Assembly (NCBI RefSeq): GCF_029953285.1
Contig: NZ_JASAOI010000005.1
Span: forward strand, 1-64,000
DNA from: Yinghuangia seranimata
Lineage (GTDB): Bacteria > Actinomycetota > Actinomycetes > Streptomycetales > Streptomycetaceae
Reading direction: 5' to 3'
Length of the DNA: 64,000 bases
Shown here: one piece after another, positions 26,936 through 36,329 of the stretch
Layout: every line of letters begins with the position of its first letter
How positions within the stretch are numbered: the first letter of the stretch is position 1
Notes under the pieces: generated by a model
The model's database searches: none
What the model saw: only the letters and a program-made list of their open reading frames with translations
What the model was told of the DNA's origin: nothing
Position numbers and translations under genes: made by a program

Positions 26936-29058
26936 GCGCGGGGGCGGCGCAGGAGGGCCATCGCGCGGGCCGGGACGTGCCAGGGTTCGCCGGCCTGGAC
27001 GACGGGGCGGTCCTTCGGGTCGCGGGTCGCGCAGCCGGCGTCGGCGGTGTCGATCAGGACGGTCCACTGGGCGCCGTGGTTGAGGGGGATGTGGAACGCC
27101 AGGTCCTCGTGCGACGCGTTGAACAGCAGCAGGAAGGAGTCGTCCGCGATCGGCTGGCCGCGGTGGTCGGGCTCGCTGATCGCGTTGCCGTTGAGGAAGA
27201 CCGCCAGCGACTTGGCGGTCGCCTCCCGCCAGTCGGCGTCGGTCATCTCGTCGCCGGACGGCGTGAACCACGCGATGTCGGACAGGTCGTCGTGGGTGCC
27301 CTGCACCGGCCGCCCGTGGAAGAACCGGCGGCGCCGGAAGACCGGGTGCTTGTGCCGCAGCCGGGTGAGCATGCGGGTGAACGCGTGCAGCTCGCCGGGC
27401 GGGGCGTCCTTGTCGGGCCAGTGCACCCAGGCCAGTTCGCTGTCCTGGCAGTACGCGTTGTTGTTGCCGCCCTGGGTGCGGCCGAACTCGTCGCCGTGCG
27501 CGATCATCGGCACGCCCTGCGACAGCAGCAGGGTGGCCATCATGTTGCGCTGCTGCCGGGCGCGCAGGGTGAGCACCGCCGGGTCCTCGGTGGTGCCCTC
27601 GGTGCCGCAGTTCCAGGACCGGTTGTAGCTCTCGCCGTCCCGGTTGTCCTCGCCGTTGGCCTCGTTGTGCTTGTCGTTGTAGGAGACGAGGTCGCGCATC
27701 GTGAAGCCGTCGTGGCAGGTCACGAAGTTGATGGAGGCGAGGGGCCGGCGCCCGTCGTCCTGGTACAGGTCGGAGGAGCCGGTCAGCCGGGAGCCGAGCT
27801 CGGCCAGCGTGCGCTCCTCGCCGCGCCAGAAGTCGCGGACGGTGTCGCGGTACTTGCCGTTCCACTCGGTCCACAGCGGCGGGAAGTTGCCCACCTGGTA
27901 GCCGCCCTCGCCGACGTCCCACGGTTCGGCGATGAGCTTGACCTGTGAGACGACGGGGTCCTGCTGGACGACGTCGAAGAACGAGGACAGCCGGTCGACC
28001 TCGTGGAACTGCCGTGCCAGGGTGGCCGCGAGGTCGAAGCGGAAGCCGTCGACGTGCATGTCGGTCACCCAGTACCGCAGCGAGTCCATGATCAGCTGCA
28101 GCACGTGCGGGCTGCGCATCAGCAGCGAGTTCCCGGTGCCGGTGGTGTCGAGGTAGTACCGCTTGTCGTCGGCGAGCCGGTAGTACGACTGGTTGTCCAG
28201 GCCGCGGAACGACAGCGTGGGCCCGAGGTGGTTGCCCTCGGCGGTGTGGTTGTAGACGACGTCGAGGATGACCTCGATGCCGGCCGCGTGCAGCGACTTG
28301 ACCATCGACCGGAACTCCTGCACCTGCTGGCCGCGCTCCCCGGTCGAGGAGTACGCGTTGTGCGGCGCGAAGAACCCGATGGTGTTGTAGCCCCAGTAGT
28401 TGCGCATGCCGAGCCGGGTGAGCCGGTGGTCGTGCACGAACTGGTGCACCGGCATCAGCTCGATCGCCGTGACGCCCAGGTCGACGAGGTGGTCGATGAC
28501 GACGGGGTGGCCGAGCGCCGCGTAGGTGCCGCGGATCTCCTCGGGCAGGCCCGGGTGCATCTGGGTCAGGCCCTTGACGTGCGCCTCGTAGATGACGGTG
28601 TCGTGGTACTCGATCCGCGGCGGGCGGTCGTTGCCCCAGTCGAAGTAGGGGTTCACCACGACCGAGGTGCTCATGTACGGGCCCGAGTCGCCCTCGCCCG
28701 GCAGGTCCGGGTGGTCGAACGAGTAGCCGTACACGGACTCGTGCCAGCGCACCTCGCCCGACATCGCCTTGGCGTACGGGTCGAGCAGGAACTTGTGCGG
28801 GTTGCAGCGGTTGCCCGAGGCCGGGTCGAAGGGACCCTGGACGCGGTAGCCGTACCGCTGCCCTGGCTGGATGCCGGGCAGGTACGCGTGCCGCACGAAG
28901 GCGTCGGTCTCGCGCAGCTCCACCCGGGTCTCGCCGCCGTCGTCGTCGACGAGGCAGAGCCAGACGCGCTGCGCGGCCTCGGAGAACACGGCGAAGTTCG
29001 TGCCGGCGCCGTCATAGGTGGCGCCCAGGGGGTACGGGCGTCCGGGCCAGACCTGCAT
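26932..29058 (-). CDS. glgX: Glycogen debranching enzyme (GlgX/TreX)
   Basis: GH13 isoamylase-type debranching enzyme, 708 aa, expected to release linear maltodextrins for TreY. The N-terminal CBM48-like domain begins WPGRPYPLGATYDGAGTNFA. The nucleophile is D342 (HVDGFRFDLA), the acid E378 (LIAEPWDVG), and NFVTCHDGFTM carries the third acidic residue. ATG 29058 is chosen because MQVWPGRPYPLG is the normal start; the frame upstream is basic filler. Its stop TAG sits in the CTAG duplication of the inserted element. treX, treY and treZ form the trehalose-from-glycogen route. Confidence 0.95.
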   Translation of the reverse strand: MQVWPGRPYPLGATYDGAGTNFAVFSEAAQRVWLCLVDDDGGETRVELRETDAFVRHAYLPGIQPGQRYGYRVQGPFDPASGNRCNPHKFLLDPYAKAMSGEVRWHESVYGYSFDHPDLPGEGDSGPYMSTSVVVNPYFDWGNDRPPRIEYHDTVIYEAHVKGLTQMHPGLPEEIRGTYAALGHPVVIDHLVDLGVTAIELMPVHQFVHDHRLTRLGMRNYWGYNTIGFFAPHNAYSSTGERGQQVQEFRSMVKSLHAAGIEVILDVVYNHTAEGNHLGPTLSFRGLDNQSYYRLADDKRYYLDTTGTGNSLLMRSPHVLQLIMDSLRYWVTDMHVDGFRFDLAATLARQFHEVDRLSSFFDVVQQDPVVSQVKLIAEPWDVGEGGYQVGNFPPLWTEWNGKYRDTVRDFWRGEERTLAELGSRLTGSSDLYQDDGRRPLASINFVTCHDGFTMRDLVSYNDKHNEANGEDNRDGESYNRSWNCGTEGTTEDPAVLTLRARQQRNMMATLLLSQGVPMIAHGDEFGRTQGGNNNAYCQDSELAWVHWPDKDAPPGELHAFTRMLTRLRHKHPVFRRRRFFHGRPVQGTHDDLSDIAWFTPSGDEMTDADWREATAKSLAVFLNGNAISEPDHRGQPIADDSFLLLFNASHEDLAFHIPLNHGAQWTVLIDTADAGCATRDPKDRPVVQAGEPWHVPARAMALLRRPRA

Positions 29059-29299
29059 GGGGAACCTGTCGTGTGTCGGTCGTCGGGCCCGCGCCGCCGT
29101 GGTCGACGCGCGGACGCGAGCGTGGGCCAGGCCATCCTCGCCTACCACGCCCGCGGTATGCGCGCGTTCCGCGCCGCCTTCCCCCGGATGGGTGGATCCC
29201 GTTTCGCGCGGAGGCGTCTTGGGATCCGACGGATCCGGCCGCGGTCGGCCCGCGGTCAGGTCGCGAGCAGACGGCGAGCAGGACGCGAGCAGGCCGCGG

Positions 29300-29503
29300 T
29301 CAGATCCAGTCGAGCAGTTCGGCGGCGAGCAGCTCCTGCCGGCACGGCCACTCCGCCCCGCAGGCGCAGGCGGCGCGGCCGCCGGCGTCGGGGCCGCGGT
29401 GGTGCCGTTCGAAGATCTCGGCGACGACGTGCCGGTAGCGGTCGAACTCGTCGTCGACGCCCGTCGCGCGGGCGGTGGTCTCGGTGCTGGGCGTGGCGAT
29501 CAT
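29300..29503 (-). CDS. Small conserved actinobacterial protein with Cys motif
   Basis: Protein of 67 aa, acidic at the N-terminus and ending CACGAEWPCRQELLAAELLDWI (C44, C46 and C52 region). AGGAGG lies seven bases before the ATG at 29503, an unusually strong site. I recall similar 60-75-residue hypothetical proteins in Streptomyces, with no known function. The cysteines could bind zinc. It lies alone between glgX (241 bp downstream, nothing recognised in that gap) and the divergent HEPN gene; the 400-bp gap on that side (29504-29908) also shows nothing recognisable. Confidence 0.7.
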   Translation of the reverse strand: MIATPSTETTARATGVDDEFDRYRHVVAEIFERHHRGPDAGGRAACACGAEWPCRQELLAAELLDWI

Positions 29504-29908
29504 GGCGACCTCCTGGTGCCACCGATTTGTCTGTCCGTATACACGGGCGGGGGTCGCGCGCGGTTTCATCCGGGCAGGCTTCGGCCGCGACTTGAGGGAG
29601 CACCCTCACCGGTCATGCATCGGTCCGTGGACTGCTGGCAATGATTGCCCAGAGAGGCCGAGAAACATCATGATGAAGTGCTCTGGAGGCGACGTGTCGC
29701 GGCGATTAAGCCCACCGGACCAAGCCCCGTGCCGGGTCGGATTTCCTTAACTGCGCGTACCGTTGACGCGCGTATACGGCGGGTCGCGCCATCCGACTGA
29801 AGTACGCTCAACCGGTTCCGAACCGCGACGGGCGGGGTGCCGACGGAACGACCACGGGGCGACCGGGACACCATCGACGATGCGATCATGCGATTGGGGA
29901 CGCTGATG

Positions 29909-31330
29909 ACCGACCTGGGCCCGATCCCTCCCACACCGGAGCCGGACGACCTGCCCGACTCCTCGCGTGTGGGACCGGACGGGGCGACCGGGCCGGGGGA
30001 GGACGTACCGGACCCCACCGCGCCCGAGGAGCCCGTCCGCGGCCCGGACCCGGCCAACACCCGTGCCGGATACGGCAACCCGCCCCGGGTGCCGCTGCCC
30101 GGCCCGCGCAGCGCCGTCGACGACGGCACCCTGCCCCGGCTCGACGGAGGCGGCCCGCCCCCGCCCGGCGGCCCCGGCCCCCTGATGCCCGACCCGTCGG
30201 AGCCCGGCGACCTGTCGTGGGCCGAGCACGACTGGGAGGACGCGCTGCTGCGGGCCCGCCGCGCCGGCCGCGCGTACGTCTACCTCAACCTCGTCGAGCA
30301 GCGCCTGCGCGCCGTGGTCCGCCAGGTGCTCCAACCGGTCTACGGCACCGCCGACCCGCACTCCGTGCACCTCGGCCACGACGACGGCGCGTGGGTCGTC
30401 GCGGCGGCCGGCCCCACCCAGAGCGAGTGGGTCGAACGCGCCGAGGCGGTACGGGAGATGAGCCGCCGCCGCGGCTACATCGTGGACCCCGCCGACGACG
30501 ACCTGGTGGCCTTTCTGACGTTGCCCCAGCTGCGCGAGCTGGTGGTGCGCAACTGGTGGTGCTTCGCGCCGTACCTGACCGACCGGCGCGCCCTCGAGCG
30601 CGCGCTGGAGGAGGTCGAGATCGGCCGGCACATCGTGGCGCGCAACCGTGTGCTGTCGCCGGACGTGCTGCGCCAGGTCGAGCGGGCCTGCACGCGCGTG
30701 CTCGCCGAGCTCGACGGGCGGCTCGGCCGGCACGCCGGCGAGCGGCTCGCGCTGGACGCCGTCGAGGAGCTGTTCGCGGGCCGCTACGCCGACCTGGTCG
30801 CGGTCTTCCCCGACCGCTCGGCGCTGCAGCGCAAGCTGCCCGTGGCCGACCTGGTCGGCGAGGCGCACACCATCGACGCGATGGGCGTGTCCCTGAACCT
30901 GCTGTGCCAGAACTACTCGGGCCGCGAACTGCACCGGCTCACCGCGGCCGGCTGCCGGGTGCGCATGCTGTTCCTCAACCCCGCGGGCGACGCGATGCGC
31001 ACGCGCGAGAAGGAGGAGGGCGTCAAGCGGGGCATACTGTCGCGCTTGACCACACTCAACATCCTCCACGCCCGCAAGATCCGCGCGAAGCTGGCCGAGC
31101 CGAACCGCATCGAGATCCGGGTGTACGAGGAGACGCCGCGGTTCAACGCCTACCTCGTGGACGGCGACGTCGCGGTCGTGCAGCCGTACCTGCGGCGTTC
31201 GCGCGGTGTCGAGTCGCCGTCGTTCGTGCTGCGCGCCGAGGCGGACCCGGCGGCTCCGCAGCGCGGCCTGTTCGCCTTGTTCCAGGAGGAGTTCGACCAG
31301 TTGTGGGCGGCCGGCAAGCGCACCGCGTGA
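29909..31330 (+). CDS. SAV2148-family HEPN domain protein
   Basis: Protein of about 473 aa. A Pro/Gly/Asp-rich lead (to about residue 95) precedes a conserved helical domain: RAYVYLNLVEQRLRAVVRQV, then FLTLPQLRELVVRNWW and later CRVRMLFLNPAG and RFNAYLVDGDVAVVQPYLRR. These match the streptomycete SAV2148 family, described as carrying a HEPN fold. HEPN domains are often RNases, but the RX4-6H signature is not obvious here, so a non-catalytic role is possible. The frame is open from GTG 29837; I favour ATG 29909, which has GGGGA upstream. Convergent with the small regulator gene 37 bp away. Confidence 0.87.
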   Translation, partial: TDLGPIPPTPEPDDLPDSSRVGPDGATGPGEDVPDPTAPEEPVRGPDPANTRAGYGNPPRVPLPGPRSAVDDGTLPRLDGGGPPPPGGPGPLMPDPSEPGDLSWAEHDWEDALLRARRAGRAYVYLNLVEQRLRAVVRQVLQPVYGTADPHSVHLGHDDGAWVVAAAGPTQSEWVERAEAVREMSRRRGYIVDPADDDLVAFLTLPQLRELVVRNWWCFAPYLTDRRALERALEEVEIGRHIVARNRVLSPDVLRQVERACTRVLAELDGRLGRHAGERLALDAVEELFAGRYADLVAVFPDRSALQRKLPVADLVGEAHTIDAMGVSLNLLCQNYSGRELHRLTAAGCRVRMLFLNPAGDAMRTREKEEGVKRGILSRLTTLNILHARKIRAKLAEPNRIEIRVYEETPRFNAYLVDGDVAVVQPYLRRSRGVESPSFVLRAEADPAAPQRGLFALFQEEFDQLWAAGKRTA

Positions 31331-31367
31331 CGGGTGCGCCCGCCGGTTCCGCGCAACGGTCAGACCA

Positions 31368-31727
31368 TCAGGCGGCGGTGGGCAGGTACTTGTAGCCGAC
31401 CCGGTGGACCGTCGACAGTCGGCGCTTGTGCCGCGTGCCGACCTTGCGGCGCAGCCGAGCGACGTGCACGTCGACCGTGCGGCCCTCGCCGGAGTCCGGG
31501 TAGCCCCACACGGCGTCCATCAGTTGGCGGCGCGTGAAGACCCGGCGCGGGTTGCCCAACAGGTGGGCGAGCAGCCCGAATTCGAGGAACGTGAGCTGCA
31601 GCGTGCGGCCGTCGACGGTCGCGGTGCGGCCGGCCAGGTCGAGCATCAGACCGTCGTCCTCGAGGACGATGTCGAAGTCGGTCAGCGCGGTCGTGGGCGT
31701 GGGCAGGTGCAGAGTGGCGAACGCCAT
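31368..31727 (-). CDS. Stand-alone OmpR/PhoB-type winged-helix DNA-binding protein
   Basis: Protein of 119 aa consisting of an OmpR-type winged helix (about 25-116) without a receiver domain. Typical text is LTFLEFGLLAHLLGNPRRVFTRRQLMDAVWG followed by RTVDVHVARLRRKVG and HRVGYKYLP. Such orphan domains occur in streptomycetes and must be controlled by level, ligand or partner rather than phosphorylation. ATG 31727 is in a normal position. A nested dyad lies about 140 bp upstream and may be its own operator. Confidence 0.9.
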   Translation of the reverse strand: MAFATLHLPTPTTALTDFDIVLEDDGLMLDLAGRTATVDGRTLQLTFLEFGLLAHLLGNPRRVFTRRQLMDAVWGYPDSGEGRTVDVHVARLRRKVGTRHKRRLSTVHRVGYKYLPTAA

Positions 31728-31863
31728 GGCGCGGCGGGTCCCTTCAGGGCGTGCCGCAGGAGCCGATCCGCGGCGGGCGCGCGAAAGCGCGCCCGGCGAT
31801 CAGGCGTCCGGCGGCGGAAAGTGAACGTGGAAGAGAACGGTCGAAAAGACCAAGGAATCAGAC

Positions 31864-31893
31864 GGCTTGAAGGTGACGAATCGTCAGCAAGCC
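31864..31893. promoter_or_regulatory. Nested dyad upstream of the winged-helix gene
   Basis: In the 309-bp gap between the regulator and the LysE gene, TGACGA-A-TCGTCA (31874-31886) is a perfect 13-bp dyad set inside GGCTTG (31864-31869) and CAAGCC (31888-31893). The surrounding DNA is less GC-rich than the genes. It could be an autoregulatory site; OmpR-type proteins more often use direct repeats, so this is tentative. Nothing else stands out in the gap. Confidence 0.35.
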
Positions 31894-32036
31894 GGACACA
31901 CGCAGCTGCACACGCGGCAGTAGTCAACCGCGAGGCGCCGGGTCAGCATCCTCCGTGTCATGACCGTTATCGTACGCGAAACCCCCGCAGGTATGAACCA
32001 CCGGCCCGTTGCCGTCTCACATCGTGGAGGCAAATC

Positions 32037-32666
32037 TCAGCTTTCGACCGCCATACGCACGCCCAGTAGCAACAGCACGCCGCCCGAGACCTGTTCGAGG
32101 CGCTTGCGGACGTTTCGGCGCGAGATGATCCCGCGCATCCGGCCCACGAACCACACGTACATGCCGTAGTAGCCGATCTCGAACACCGCCCAGACGCCTG
32201 CCAGTAGCACCATCGTCGGCAGTTGCGGCGCGCCGGACGGCACGAACTGCGGCAGGAACGACATCGCGAAGACCGCCGCCTTCGGGTTGGCGAGGTTCAG
32301 CAACAGCCCGCCGCGGTACGCGGCCCACCCCGTCTTGCCCTCGGCCTCGTCCGACTCGGCCTCGTGCGCCTCGCCCTTGCGGGCCGCGCGCAGTGTCTGG
32401 ACGCCGAACCACAGCAGCACGACCGCGCCGACGATCCGCATCACGTCGTACGCCACCTGCGACGCCGCGAGCAGCGCGGTCAGCCCGAACGCCGCGCAGA
32501 CACCCCACACGAACACGCCGGTCTCGTTGCCCAGCACCGTCAGGAAGCCGGCCCGCCTGCTGCGCAGCGACTGCTTGATGATCAGCATCGTGCTCGGGCC
32601 GGGAGCGGCCGCGACGATCAGGCAGGCACCGAGGAAGGCGAGCAGCGTGGTCAGCATGGCGCCCAT
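32037..32666 (-). CDS. LysE/RhtB family amino-acid exporter
   Basis: Inner-membrane translocator of 209 aa with about six hydrophobic segments. The family motif is seen as IVAAAPGPSTMLIIKQSLRS near residues 17-36, then GNETGVFVWG and LLLNLANPKAAVFAMSFLPQF. LysE/RhtB proteins export amino acids or related compounds; the substrate cannot be told. ATG 32666 or 32657 would both work. It is next to the phosphotransferase gene upstream (63 bp), probably a separate unit. Confidence 0.93.
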   Translation of the reverse strand: MGAMLTTLLAFLGACLIVAAAPGPSTMLIIKQSLRSRRAGFLTVLGNETGVFVWGVCAAFGLTALLAASQVAYDVMRIVGAVVLLWFGVQTLRAARKGEAHEAESDEAEGKTGWAAYRGGLLLNLANPKAAVFAMSFLPQFVPSGAPQLPTMVLLAGVWAVFEIGYYGMYVWFVGRMRGIISRRNVRKRLEQVSGGVLLLLGVRMAVES

Positions 32667-32729
32667 GGTCGGCCGCCTCCGCGGTGCTGTCCACCCAATT
32701 GCGCGTCCGGATATGTGCTCACAGCGGGC

Positions 32730-33626
32730 TCAGAACGCGTGCCAGCGGGCCTCGGTGTCGCCTTCGCGCAGACAGCGCACCCGGTGCTCGAACTCCTCCT
32801 CGGCGGCCGGATTGCCCGGCACGTGCTGCGCGACCCAGGCCGTGGCGGCCAGTTCGCGCACGGCGCGGAGCACCGGGTAGCCGTCCCACGCCGTCACGTC
32901 GAAGCCGTACTTGTCGGTGAAGCGCTTGACGGAGCCGTCGGGCAGGCCGTAGCGGACCGCCGCCATCGGGGTCAGGATCAGGTCCAGCTCGCGCAGGTCC
33001 GACGAGACGTTCTCCAGGTCCAGCAGGTACGCCCGGCCGCCGTGCACGCCGACGTTGCGCAGCAGCGCGTCGCCGTGGATGACGCCCGGCGGGAGCACCG
33101 GCACGACCGCGGCGAACGCGGCCTCCAGCGCCTTCTTCCGGTCGAGCAGGAACCGGCGGTCGTCGAGGTGCACCGCGGCGTCCGCCGAGTCCAGCCAGGT
33201 CTCGACGAGCCCGAGCGGCTCCCGCGGCGGCAGCGCGAACGGCGGCTCGGGCAGCGCGTGCAGCCGCTTGAGCAGCCGTGCCAGGTCCTTGACGTCGGGC
33301 TCCCGCTCGGGCGGCGGCAGCAGCTCCCAGAACGTGACGGGCCGTTCGGCGACCTCTATCGGCTGCTCCGCGACCGCCTCGGCCGGACGCACGGTGGGGA
33401 AGCCCAGCCCGGTGAGCCACCGCGCGACCTCGACCTCCCGCGCGGCCCGCGCCATCAGGTGCGCGCCGCGCGCGATCCGGACGACCAGCCCGCCCCGCCG
33501 CAACGCGAACACCGCGTTCTCGCCGTAGGCCAGGAGCTCCGCGTCATCCGCCAGCGCGGGGTCGACCCCCGCGCTCAGACAGGCCCGCGCGAGGATGGCG
33601 CGCTCGGCCGCGGCAGTATCGATCAC
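32730..33626 (-). CDS. Aminoglycoside-phosphotransferase-fold kinase
   Basis: Small-molecule kinase of the APH/choline-kinase fold, 298 aa. The catalytic loop VIHGDALLRNVG (HGDxxxxN) and the metal-binding LLDLENV follow in order. The ATP lobe (GENAVFALRRGGLVVRIARG) is intact. Related proteins include fructosamine and homoserine kinases and antibiotic kinases; nothing here identifies the substrate. ATG 33626 starts the conserved region. Confidence 0.88.
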   Translation of the reverse strand: MIDTAAAERAILARACLSAGVDPALADDAELLAYGENAVFALRRGGLVVRIARGAHLMARAAREVEVARWLTGLGFPTVRPAEAVAEQPIEVAERPVTFWELLPPPEREPDVKDLARLLKRLHALPEPPFALPPREPLGLVETWLDSADAAVHLDDRRFLLDRKKALEAAFAAVVPVLPPGVIHGDALLRNVGVHGGRAYLLDLENVSSDLRELDLILTPMAAVRYGLPDGSVKRFTDKYGFDVTAWDGYPVLRAVRELAATAWVAQHVPGNPAAEEEFEHRVRCLREGDTEARWHAF

Positions 33627-33734
33627 GCCAGGGATCCTAACGGCGGTCGGCCGACGACTCGCCGCGGTCCGGCGTCAGCGATCCGTCAAAGGGCTGAAGG
33701 GGTAGGCGCGGCACGGCAGTCGGGGTGGTGCCGG

Positions 33735-34478
33735 TCACGCGGAGAGCGGGTGGCGCAGCCGGGTGGCCTCGTCGAACCGGTGGAGGGCCAGCGCGGCCAG
33801 TTCCGGGGTGTCGCCCAGCGGGGCGGTGACGACGTCGGCGCCGGCGGCCGCGGCCTGGGCGGCGATGCGGTCGGGGAGGAGGCCCGGGGCGAGCATGTAG
33901 GTGGCCACGGCGACGCGTTCGGCGCCGGTGTCGCGGAGCGCCCGGACGGCGTCGCCGACGGCGGGGGTCAGGGCCGAGGCGTAGGCCGTGACGACGGAGG
34001 ACCAGCCGGTGCGGCGCCACGCGCGGGCGACGTCCGTGAGGGCGGCGTTGGCGGCGGGGTCGGTGGAGCCCGCGGAGGCGAGGACGACACCGTACGCGTC
34101 GTCGCCGGGCCACACGCCGGCCGCGCGCAGCCGGCGTTCCATGGCCTCGACCAGCAGCGGGTGCGGCCCCAGCGGGGCGGCTTGGCCCACCGTCAGGCGC
34201 AGTTGGCGTCCGGCGTCGAGCATCGCCGGGACGTCGTGTTTGGCGTGGTACGCGGCGGACAGCAGCAGCGGCACCGCGACCGCCTCGCGGACGCCGTCGG
34301 CGGCCAGCGCGGCGAGCGCGTCCGGCACCCGCGGCCCGCAGTGGTCCAGGTAGGCCACCTCGACCCGCAGCCCCGGGCGGGCGTGCCGCACCCGCGCCGC
34401 GAGCGACGCGACGGTCGCCTCGTGGCGCGGGTCCCTGCTGCCGTGCGCGACGGCGAGCAGTGCGGGTGCGGTGGACAA
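33735..34478 (-). CDS. CbiX-type sirohydrochlorin chelatase
   Basis: Inserts metal into sirohydrochlorin, 247 aa, two CbiX-like halves. The N-terminal metal-site text LLAVAHGSRDPRHEATV carries the family HGS motif, with YHAKHDVPAML (H87 region) completing the first site. As the last gene of the sulfate-reduction operon it most likely inserts Fe2+ to give siroheme for the sulfite reductase at the other end. The gap to ssuC is 25 bp. Confidence 0.9.
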   Translation of the reverse strand: MSTAPALLAVAHGSRDPRHEATVASLAARVRHARPGLRVEVAYLDHCGPRVPDALAALAADGVREAVAVPLLLSAAYHAKHDVPAMLDAGRQLRLTVGQAAPLGPHPLLVEAMERRLRAAGVWPGDDAYGVVLASAGSTDPAANAALTDVARAWRRTGWSSVVTAYASALTPAVGDAVRALRDTGAERVAVATYMLAPGLLPDRIAAQAAAAGADVVTAPLGDTPELAALALHRFDEATRLRHPLSA

Positions 34479-34503
34479 CGATCGGTTCCTTGCCTGGTGG
34501 TGC

Positions 34504-35418
34504 CTACTTGTTGACGAGCAGTCCGCGCTGGCGGAGCACGAGCTTCTCCAGCGGGGAGAAGAGCAGCAGGTCGATGCCGATGCCGACGATCAGGATCATG
34601 AAGACGGCACTGAGCATCATGGGCATGTCGCCGAGGTCGCGGCCCTGGTTGAGGTACTGGCCGAGACCGTACCCGAGGTCGGGCGACGCGGCGATCAGCT
34701 CGGCGGCCATCAGCGAGCGCCAGGTGAACGCCCAGCCCTGCTTGAGCCCGGCGAGGTAGCCCGGCAGCGACGCGGGCAGCAGCACGTGCCACACGCCCAG
34801 CAGGCCGGTCGCGCCCAGCACCCGGCCGGCCCGGATGAACAGCGGCGGGACCTGGTCGACGCCCGAGATGATGCCCTGCGCGATCGACGGCACGGCGCCC
34901 AGCAGCACGACCGCGTAGATGGCGCTGTTGTTGAGGCCGAACCAGATGACGGCCGGCGGCACCCAGGCGACGGACGGAAGCGACTGCAGCCCGGACAGCA
35001 GCGGGCCGATCGCCGCGCGGATCCACTTCACCCGCGCGACGACGAGGCCGAGCGGCGTGGCGATGGCGATCGCCATGACGAAGCCGATCGCGGCGCGTTC
35101 GAGGCTGACCCAGAGGATGTCGAGGGTCTCGCCCTCGCGCCAGGTCTTCATGAACGCGTCCCACACGTCCAGCGGACGCGGCAGCGCGTAGTCGGGCTTG
35201 ATCTCGGCCCAGTAGGCGATCTGCCATACGAGCAGCAGGAACGCGATCGCGAGGGCGGGCGGGAGGACCTTGGAGACCAGGGTCCGCCAGATAGGCGTGC
35301 GCTCGGACTCGTAGGTCTCCAGCGCGTCGAGGCCGGCCTCCAGGCCCGCGACGTCCTCGCGGGCACCGGGGGCGTGGTCCTCCGCCTCGGCCGGCTTCGT
35401 CAGGTCAGTGCTTGCCAT
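34504..35418 (-). CDS. ssuC: Sulfonate ABC transporter permease
   Basis: Membrane permease of 304 aa for aliphatic sulfonates or taurine-like compounds. It has about six hydrophobic segments and a binding-protein-dependent transport signature (LMAAELIAASPDLGYGLGQYL) near residues 235-256. The N-terminal 45 residues are charged and cytoplasmic. Its start overlaps the ssuB stop by 14 bp. Substrate is inferred from the sulfur operon and from its SsuA partner. Confidence 0.93.
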   Translation of the reverse strand: MASTDLTKPAEAEDHAPGAREDVAGLEAGLDALETYESERTPIWRTLVSKVLPPALAIAFLLLVWQIAYWAEIKPDYALPRPLDVWDAFMKTWREGETLDILWVSLERAAIGFVMAIAIATPLGLVVARVKWIRAAIGPLLSGLQSLPSVAWVPPAVIWFGLNNSAIYAVVLLGAVPSIAQGIISGVDQVPPLFIRAGRVLGATGLLGVWHVLLPASLPGYLAGLKQGWAFTWRSLMAAELIAASPDLGYGLGQYLNQGRDLGDMPMMLSAVFMILIVGIGIDLLLFSPLEKLVLRQRGLLVNK

Positions 35419-36238
35419 GGCGGCGGATCTCCCCTCGCAGGTGGTCGGTGATCTCGATGGACAGCGCGGACACGTCGGGCGATTCGATGCGGCGCGGCTG
35501 CGGGATGTCGATGGTCCACTCGCGCGCGATACGGCCCGGTCGGGAGGACAGCAGCACGACGCGCTGCGCCAGCCGCACCGCCTCGCGCACGTTGTGCGTC
35601 ACGAACACGACCGAGCGGCCGGTGTCGGCCCAGATGCGGGTGAGTTCGTCGTGGAGGACGTCGCGGGTGATGGCGTCGAGCGCGGCGAACGGCTCGTCCA
35701 TCAGCAGCACGTCGCCCGACTGCGCGAGCGCGCGGGCGAGCGCGACGCGCTGCCGCATACCGCCGGACAGCTCGTGCACGCGCTTGTCGTACGCGGTGTC
35801 CAGGCGCACCAGCGCGAGCAGCTTCTCCGCCTCGGCGCGGCGCTGGTCGCGCGGCACGCCGCGCAGCTTGAGCGCGAGTTCGATGTTCTTGCCGGCCTTG
35901 AGCCACGGGAACAGCGCGTGGTCCTGGAACATCAGCGCGGGGCGGCCGCTCTTGAGGTCGATGGTGCCGGCGCTGGGCTTGTCGAGGTTCGCGATGAGGT
36001 TGAGGAGCGTGGACTTGCCGCACCCGGACGCGCCGAGCAGGCAGACGAACTCGCCCGGCTTCACGGTGAGGTCGATGCCGTCGAGGACCGGCGCGCCGCC
36101 GCGGCCGAAGCTCTTGCTCACGTTGGACAGGCGGACGGCGTAGGCGTCGTCGTTCCCGCGCGCGGTGCGTGCGGCGTCGACCGCCGTGGCGGCCGCCGTC
36201 ACCGGCTGCTCGTGCACTGTCTGGGACATCGCGTCCAC
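35405..36238 (-). CDS. ssuB: Sulfonate ABC transporter ATP-binding protein
   Basis: ATPase of the sulfonate importer, 277 aa. Walker A GASGCGKSTLL is at 69-79; the signature LSGGMRQRVALARAL and Walker B VLLMDEPFAALD follow, and the switch histidine lies in VVFVTHNVREAVRL. Residues 1-34 are an Ala/Thr-rich lead. Located between ssuA and ssuC in the same direction. Confidence 0.95.
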   Translation of the reverse strand: MDAMSQTVHEQPVTAAATAVDAARTARGNDDAYAVRLSNVSKSFGRGGAPVLDGIDLTVKPGEFVCLLGASGCGKSTLLNLIANLDKPSAGTIDLKSGRPALMFQDHALFPWLKAGKNIELALKLRGVPRDQRRAEAEKLLALVRLDTAYDKRVHELSGGMRQRVALARALAQSGDVLLMDEPFAALDAITRDVLHDELTRIWADTGRSVVFVTHNVREAVRLAQRVVLLSSRPGRIAREWTIDIPQPRRIESPDVSALSIEITDHLRGEIRRHGKH

Positions 36239-36292
36239 CCTTCCCGGTGGTCGTCCTTGCTGGAACTGCGCTGGTCGTCGTGTGGACGACGC

Positions 36293-36321
36293 CGGGGCGG
36301 GGCCTTTTGGGCCCCGCCCCG
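36293..36321 (-). terminator. Hairpin between ssuA and ssuB
   Basis: Perfect 12-bp stem CGGGGCGGGGCC (36293-36304) with its complement (36310-36321) and a TTTTG loop, just after the ssuA stop. A partial terminator or mRNA-end stabiliser here would let the binding protein be made in excess over the permease and ATPase. Confidence 0.75.
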
Positions 36322-36329
36322 AGCCGTGT

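Noticed and set aside
29909-31330. HEPN toxin of a toxin-antitoxin pair
   Set aside because: No small antitoxin partner is adjacent, the catalytic HEPN motif is not evident, and the gene appears to be a conserved streptomycete housekeeping-type gene.
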